64,000 nucleotides of DNA. It comes from Fibrobacter sp. UBA4297 (GTDB lineage: Bacteria; Fibrobacterota; Fibrobacteria; Fibrobacterales; Fibrobacteraceae). Below are positions 61,751 to 64,000 of this stretch, one piece after another. Every line of letters begins with the position of its first letter. Position 1 is the stretch's first letter. Where the stretch lies: the NCBI RefSeq assembly GCF_002394865.1, contig NZ_DGUZ01000017.1:1-64000 (forward strand), read 5' to 3'. Below the pieces are notes generated by a model, which did no database searches, was not told where the DNA came from, and saw nothing but the letters and a program-made list of their open reading frames with translations. Both the position numbers and the translations under genes were made by a program.

Positions 61751-61907
61751 GTATTCTCACGAAATTTGGTGAAGTTCCTTGTTGAGCAGGGGCGAACAGC
61801 AGGTTTTAATTGAAACTTGGCTGTGGTTTTTGCATGCGCAAAACGCATCGTGCCGAAACCCGCGCGGCATGGTGTGCAACAATTTGCGGGATAAAGGGAT
61901 TGTTTTT

Positions 61908-61988
61908 ATGATTTATGTCGCTAAAATTGAAGATGGCTGTGTTAGCTTATTCGAAGCTAATGGAGATGGTTATTCACAAACTTTGTAA
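61908..61988 (+). CDS. 26-residue ORF, possibly a truncated gene start
   Basis: AAAGGGA lies seven bases before the ATG, giving a good ribosome-binding site. The peptide begins MIYVAKIEDGCVSLFEANGD and then stops. Its pattern of a short beta strand, Cys and FEANGD resembles the segment DWIYVCDENGATLFKEGG near the end of the membrane protein at 62251, so it could be the remnant of a beta-rich paralogue. Whether it is expressed is open. Confidence 0.35.
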   Translation: MIYVAKIEDGCVSLFEANGDGYSQTL

Positions 61989-62036
61989 TAATGTTTTTAC
62001 GAATTAATAAAATGATTAATATTAGATGAGGTCATT

Positions 62037-62198
62037 ATGAAATGTTCAAAATGTGGAGAGACGATTAATCCGGGTGAAACTTATCTCTACTGTGCGGAAC
62101 ATAGAGATGTTCATGTATGTGAAAAATGTGGCGATAGAATGCAACGAGCATGCCCTTATGACAAAGATCCTTTAGATGTAGATACGGTTCCATTTTAG
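62037..62198 (+). CDS. small zinc-ribbon protein
   Basis: A 53-residue protein too short for most gene callers. GAGG stands six bases before the ATG. It starts MKCSKCGETINPGE and continues with VCEKCGDRMQRACPYD, so two CxxC pairs (Cys3/6 and Cys29/32 by position) make a classical zinc ribbon, with an extra Cys and His in between (YCAEHRDVH). It stands between the 26-residue ORF and a membrane protein gene on the same strand. A function cannot be named. Confidence 0.7.
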   Translation: MKCSKCGETINPGETYLYCAEHRDVHVCEKCGDRMQRACPYDKDPLDVDTVPF

Positions 62199-62250
62199 TG
62201 AATGAATATAACAAGGAAATAAAGAACAATAAGCAATTTAAGGGAATCCT

Positions 62251-63426
62251 ATGATAAAACTTAAAAAAGAACAAGAACAGAAAATTGCCGAAATCAAGGA
62301 TTTGATGGCTCAGAAAAATAGTGCGTCTATTCTTGAATGTACCAATGATTTTTTACAAAATGAAGAAATCAAGCAAGAAGTCATAAAGTCTTTTGACGGA
62401 AAACTTGCGAATTTCTATTGGGTGATGGCTCAAATGTTTCCTGAAAATGCTTCCGATTTTAGAGCGATGGCGCAGGCCGATCTTCACGAGCATTATTGGA
62501 ATGAAAAAATTACTCCAGAGGAATGGAATGAACTTACGCCTGCAAAACAGCAAGAGTGGATGGAACAAAAAGACATCCGTTCTCAAAAAAGATATGCCGT
62601 AGCTGCAATTGTTGTGGAAGTTTTGGTGGCTTTGGTATTTTTCATGGCTGCGCAGGATAATAAGGAATGGGGAACTGTACTTTCTGTTGTAGTAGGAGTG
62701 GTTGCTGCGGCTCTCATTGCTGTTACTGTGATATACAGAAAAATCTTGACAAGAATTTTAAGACCTCTCCTGTATGGATTTATGTTGGGCGTTTTTGTAT
62801 CCTTGATACCGGTTATCGCTTTTTCTCCGAAAATCGCTCTTTTTAACATAACTGATTCGACGGTGTGTGTTTGGATTTCTTTTATATTGAGTATTGCTCT
62901 TATGAGCGTTCTGGAATTCAAAGGGATTCTTAGACAGCCTTTTATTGTAAGACACAAAAAGTGGTTTTTGAAGACGAAAGCCCAAATAGAAGGTAAAATT
63001 GACGAGCATGGTGAAAAAGCTTTGTATGTTGTAGTCGTCTTTGTTAAGGTTGTTCTATTTATAGGAAAAATTATAAAGGGTATTTTTTCGTGTTTGGGGG
63101 CCGCTGCAGAGGGAATGGCTGAAGCTACTGAAAATGTCAATAGAAGTTTTGGCCTGCCAACGGAGTTTAACCCTAAAAGTAAAGCTAAAAAGAGTGGGAC
63201 TAAAAAAGTAATTGGAACCGCGTATCAAGATGGAGATTGGATTTATGTTTGTGATGAAAATGGCGCAACATTATTTAAAGAAGGAGGATCACCGCATTAT
63301 AGATTAGTTGGTTATACAAGTTCTTCTGTAACAATTGACGATACTTTTTGGTCTGATCATATTGAGAGACATATCTATGATGCTTACGATAATGAATTAT
63401 CTCGTTTTAATATTTCTAAAAGATAA
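62251..63426 (+). CDS. multi-pass membrane protein of unknown function
   Basis: A 391-residue protein preceded by AAGGGA. Residues 1-110 are charged and helical (MIKLKKEQEQKIAEIKDLMA), ending in a Trp-rich stretch (EEWNELTPAKQQEWMEQ). Four or five membrane helices follow between about 120 and 290 (AAIVVEVLVALVFFMAA, TVLSVVVGVVAAALIAVTV, GFMLGVFVSLIPVIAF, CVWISFILSIALMSVLE, VVVFVKVVLFIGKIIKG). The last 70 residues form a soluble, beta-rich domain (GDWIYVCDENGATLFKEGG ... VTIDDTFWSDHIERHIYD). Codon use is AT-rich, unlike the housekeeping genes. I do not recognise the family. Confidence 0.7.
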   Translation: MIKLKKEQEQKIAEIKDLMAQKNSASILECTNDFLQNEEIKQEVIKSFDGKLANFYWVMAQMFPENASDFRAMAQADLHEHYWNEKITPEEWNELTPAKQQEWMEQKDIRSQKRYAVAAIVVEVLVALVFFMAAQDNKEWGTVLSVVVGVVAAALIAVTVIYRKILTRILRPLLYGFMLGVFVSLIPVIAFSPKIALFNITDSTVCVWISFILSIALMSVLEFKGILRQPFIVRHKKWFLKTKAQIEGKIDEHGEKALYVVVVFVKVVLFIGKIIKGIFSCLGAAAEGMAEATENVNRSFGLPTEFNPKSKAKKSGTKKVIGTAYQDGDWIYVCDENGATLFKEGGSPHYRLVGYTSSSVTIDDTFWSDHIERHIYDAYDNELSRFNISKR

Positions 63427-63437
63427 AGTTTAAAAAA

Positions 63438-64000
63438 ATGTTTTTGTTTATCTTGTGCTTGATACTTTTTACAGGTTCTTCGCTAAGTATGGCGCAGAAC
63501 TTTCGCAAGCCTACTTATCCGAAGTATGACTATACTTATTCCACTAGTGGAGACCCGTTTGCTTACTATGCAGATGATGTAAATGCAATAGAAGTGAACG
63601 GGACCACTTTGTGTGAATACCCTTTAAAAAATGGCAAAAATCTCACCTATTTAGGAAGGACTTTTGACACTGAATTTGGAGAACTCTGTCCTCCGCTTGG
63701 GATTGCTTTCTTGACTAGTTGGCAACCTTACACAAAACAGGGCTATAGCGAAATTTGGGTGTGTGCATATGGCAAAGGTTCCCATAATGGGTATTCTTTT
63801 CGCTTTATGAAGTCCTTTTGCCCCGATGCCATTGTTTCAAAAATAGGTCTCGGAGGGTGGATTGAAGAAATCATCTTTGGCAAGGAATTCGATGCTGCAG
63901 ATTTCCCTGATGTTCCTGCTGTTGGTACATGGTATAACTTAAATACGCTTGAAAATAATCCAAAATTTGCAGAAAGAGTCAAATATCGAGCTGCTCGGGG
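63438..64000 (+). CDS. exported protein, truncated by window end
   Basis: An open frame of 187 codons from ATG 63438 that runs off the right edge, 11 bp after the membrane protein gene, so probably in the same operon. Residues 1-19 form a signal peptide (FILCLILFTGSSLSMAQ). The mature part has Trp, Tyr and several Cys (CEYPLKNGKN, ELCPPLG, VCAYGKG, SFCPDAI), suggesting disulfides in an extracytoplasmic protein. The remainder lies outside the window; no family is recognised. Confidence 0.7.
   Translation, partial: MFLFILCLILFTGSSLSMAQNFRKPTYPKYDYTYSTSGDPFAYYADDVNAIEVNGTTLCEYPLKNGKNLTYLGRTFDTEFGELCPPLGIAFLTSWQPYTKQGYSEIWVCAYGKGSHNGYSFRFMKSFCPDAIVSKIGLGGWIEEIIFGKEFDAADFPDVPAVGTWYNLNTLENNPKFAERVKYRAAR

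Noticed and set aside
61585..61785. 66-codon frame in the structured region
   Set aside because: It runs across all hairpins including the 20-bp helix and its U-run, with no ribosome-binding site; RNA structure explains the sequence better.
61300..61900. RNase P RNA, tmRNA or 6S RNA
   Set aside because: None of the conserved segments of these RNAs that I know could be found on either strand.
61490..62198. Retron or reverse-transcriptase system
   Set aside because: The structured RNA raised the idea, but no reverse transcriptase motif (YxDD) occurs in the genes that follow.

Overview
The window looks like a chromosome segment from a Gram-negative, fibre-degrading bacterium of the Fibrobacterota, most likely Fibrobacter or a close relative. 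This is inferred, not proven by any search. Supporting signs are outer-membrane and lipoprotein genes, a carbohydrate esterase with a C-terminal module like those on Fibrobacter secreted enzymes, giant cadherin-repeat surface proteins, a recA promoter carrying a near match to the LexA box type described for Fibrobacter succinogenes, and a uniform -10 element (TATATT).

Layout. 0-6 kb: a lipoprotein, two exported proteins, the pncC-recA pair, a PGGGQ membrane protein and a histidine phosphatase. About 6.3 kb: a 92-nt RNA with its own promoter and terminator, read here as the signal recognition particle RNA. 6.6-21.4 kb: two tandem paralogous surface proteins (1948 and 2888 aa) with cadherin-like repeats and a shared C-terminal module. 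21.5-26.4 kb: a SUI1 protein, a FecR-like protein translationally coupled to a predicted beta-barrel, and endonuclease IV. 26.4-26.8 kb: two identical tRNA-Asn genes, each with promoter and terminator. 26.9-30.7 kb: a flotillin/NfeD membrane operon on the minus strand with an FtsK-gamma-like winged-helix protein. 30.9-41.5 kb: a hybrid histidine kinase, rpsO-pnp, and two 7TM HD-GYP proteins, the first with a broken HD motif. 41.6-48.5 kb: ispG, serA, an acyl-CoA synthetase, a small membrane protein and serS. 48.8-50.3 kb: the esterase. 50.4-58.2 kb: a long minus-strand run with rpsP, rimM-trmD-rplS, two cyclic-nucleotide-fold proteins, yajC, def, spoIID and a CDKAL1-type methylthiotransferase. 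58.5-61.2 kb: a GGDEF protein and ffh. 61.2-64 kb: an AT-rich accessory end with a strongly structured non-coding stretch, a 26-aa ORF, a zinc-ribbon protein, a membrane protein and a truncated exported protein.

Most housekeeping genes serve translation, RNA turnover and protein export (SRP RNA and Ffh, YajC, Def, S15, S16, L19, TrmD, RimM, SerS, PNPase, tRNA-Asn). The signalling genes (hybrid kinase, GGDEF, two HD-GYP) suggest cyclic-di-GMP control, and the kinase and GGDEF protein share a PAS-like sensor module.

The most unusual feature lies between genes: at least a dozen arrays of 7-bp units. The unit differs from place to place but the period is always seven. Several arrays are arranged as inverted arms around a small GC-rich hairpin, and they abut TAG stop codons or sit just upstream of -10 elements. 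A second dispersed family (GTCAT-CCCG ... CGGG-ATCTCC palindromes) also occurs, and one copy supplies the stop codon of the NfeD gene. The other strong non-coding candidate is the 20-bp helix plus U-run near 61.7 kb.
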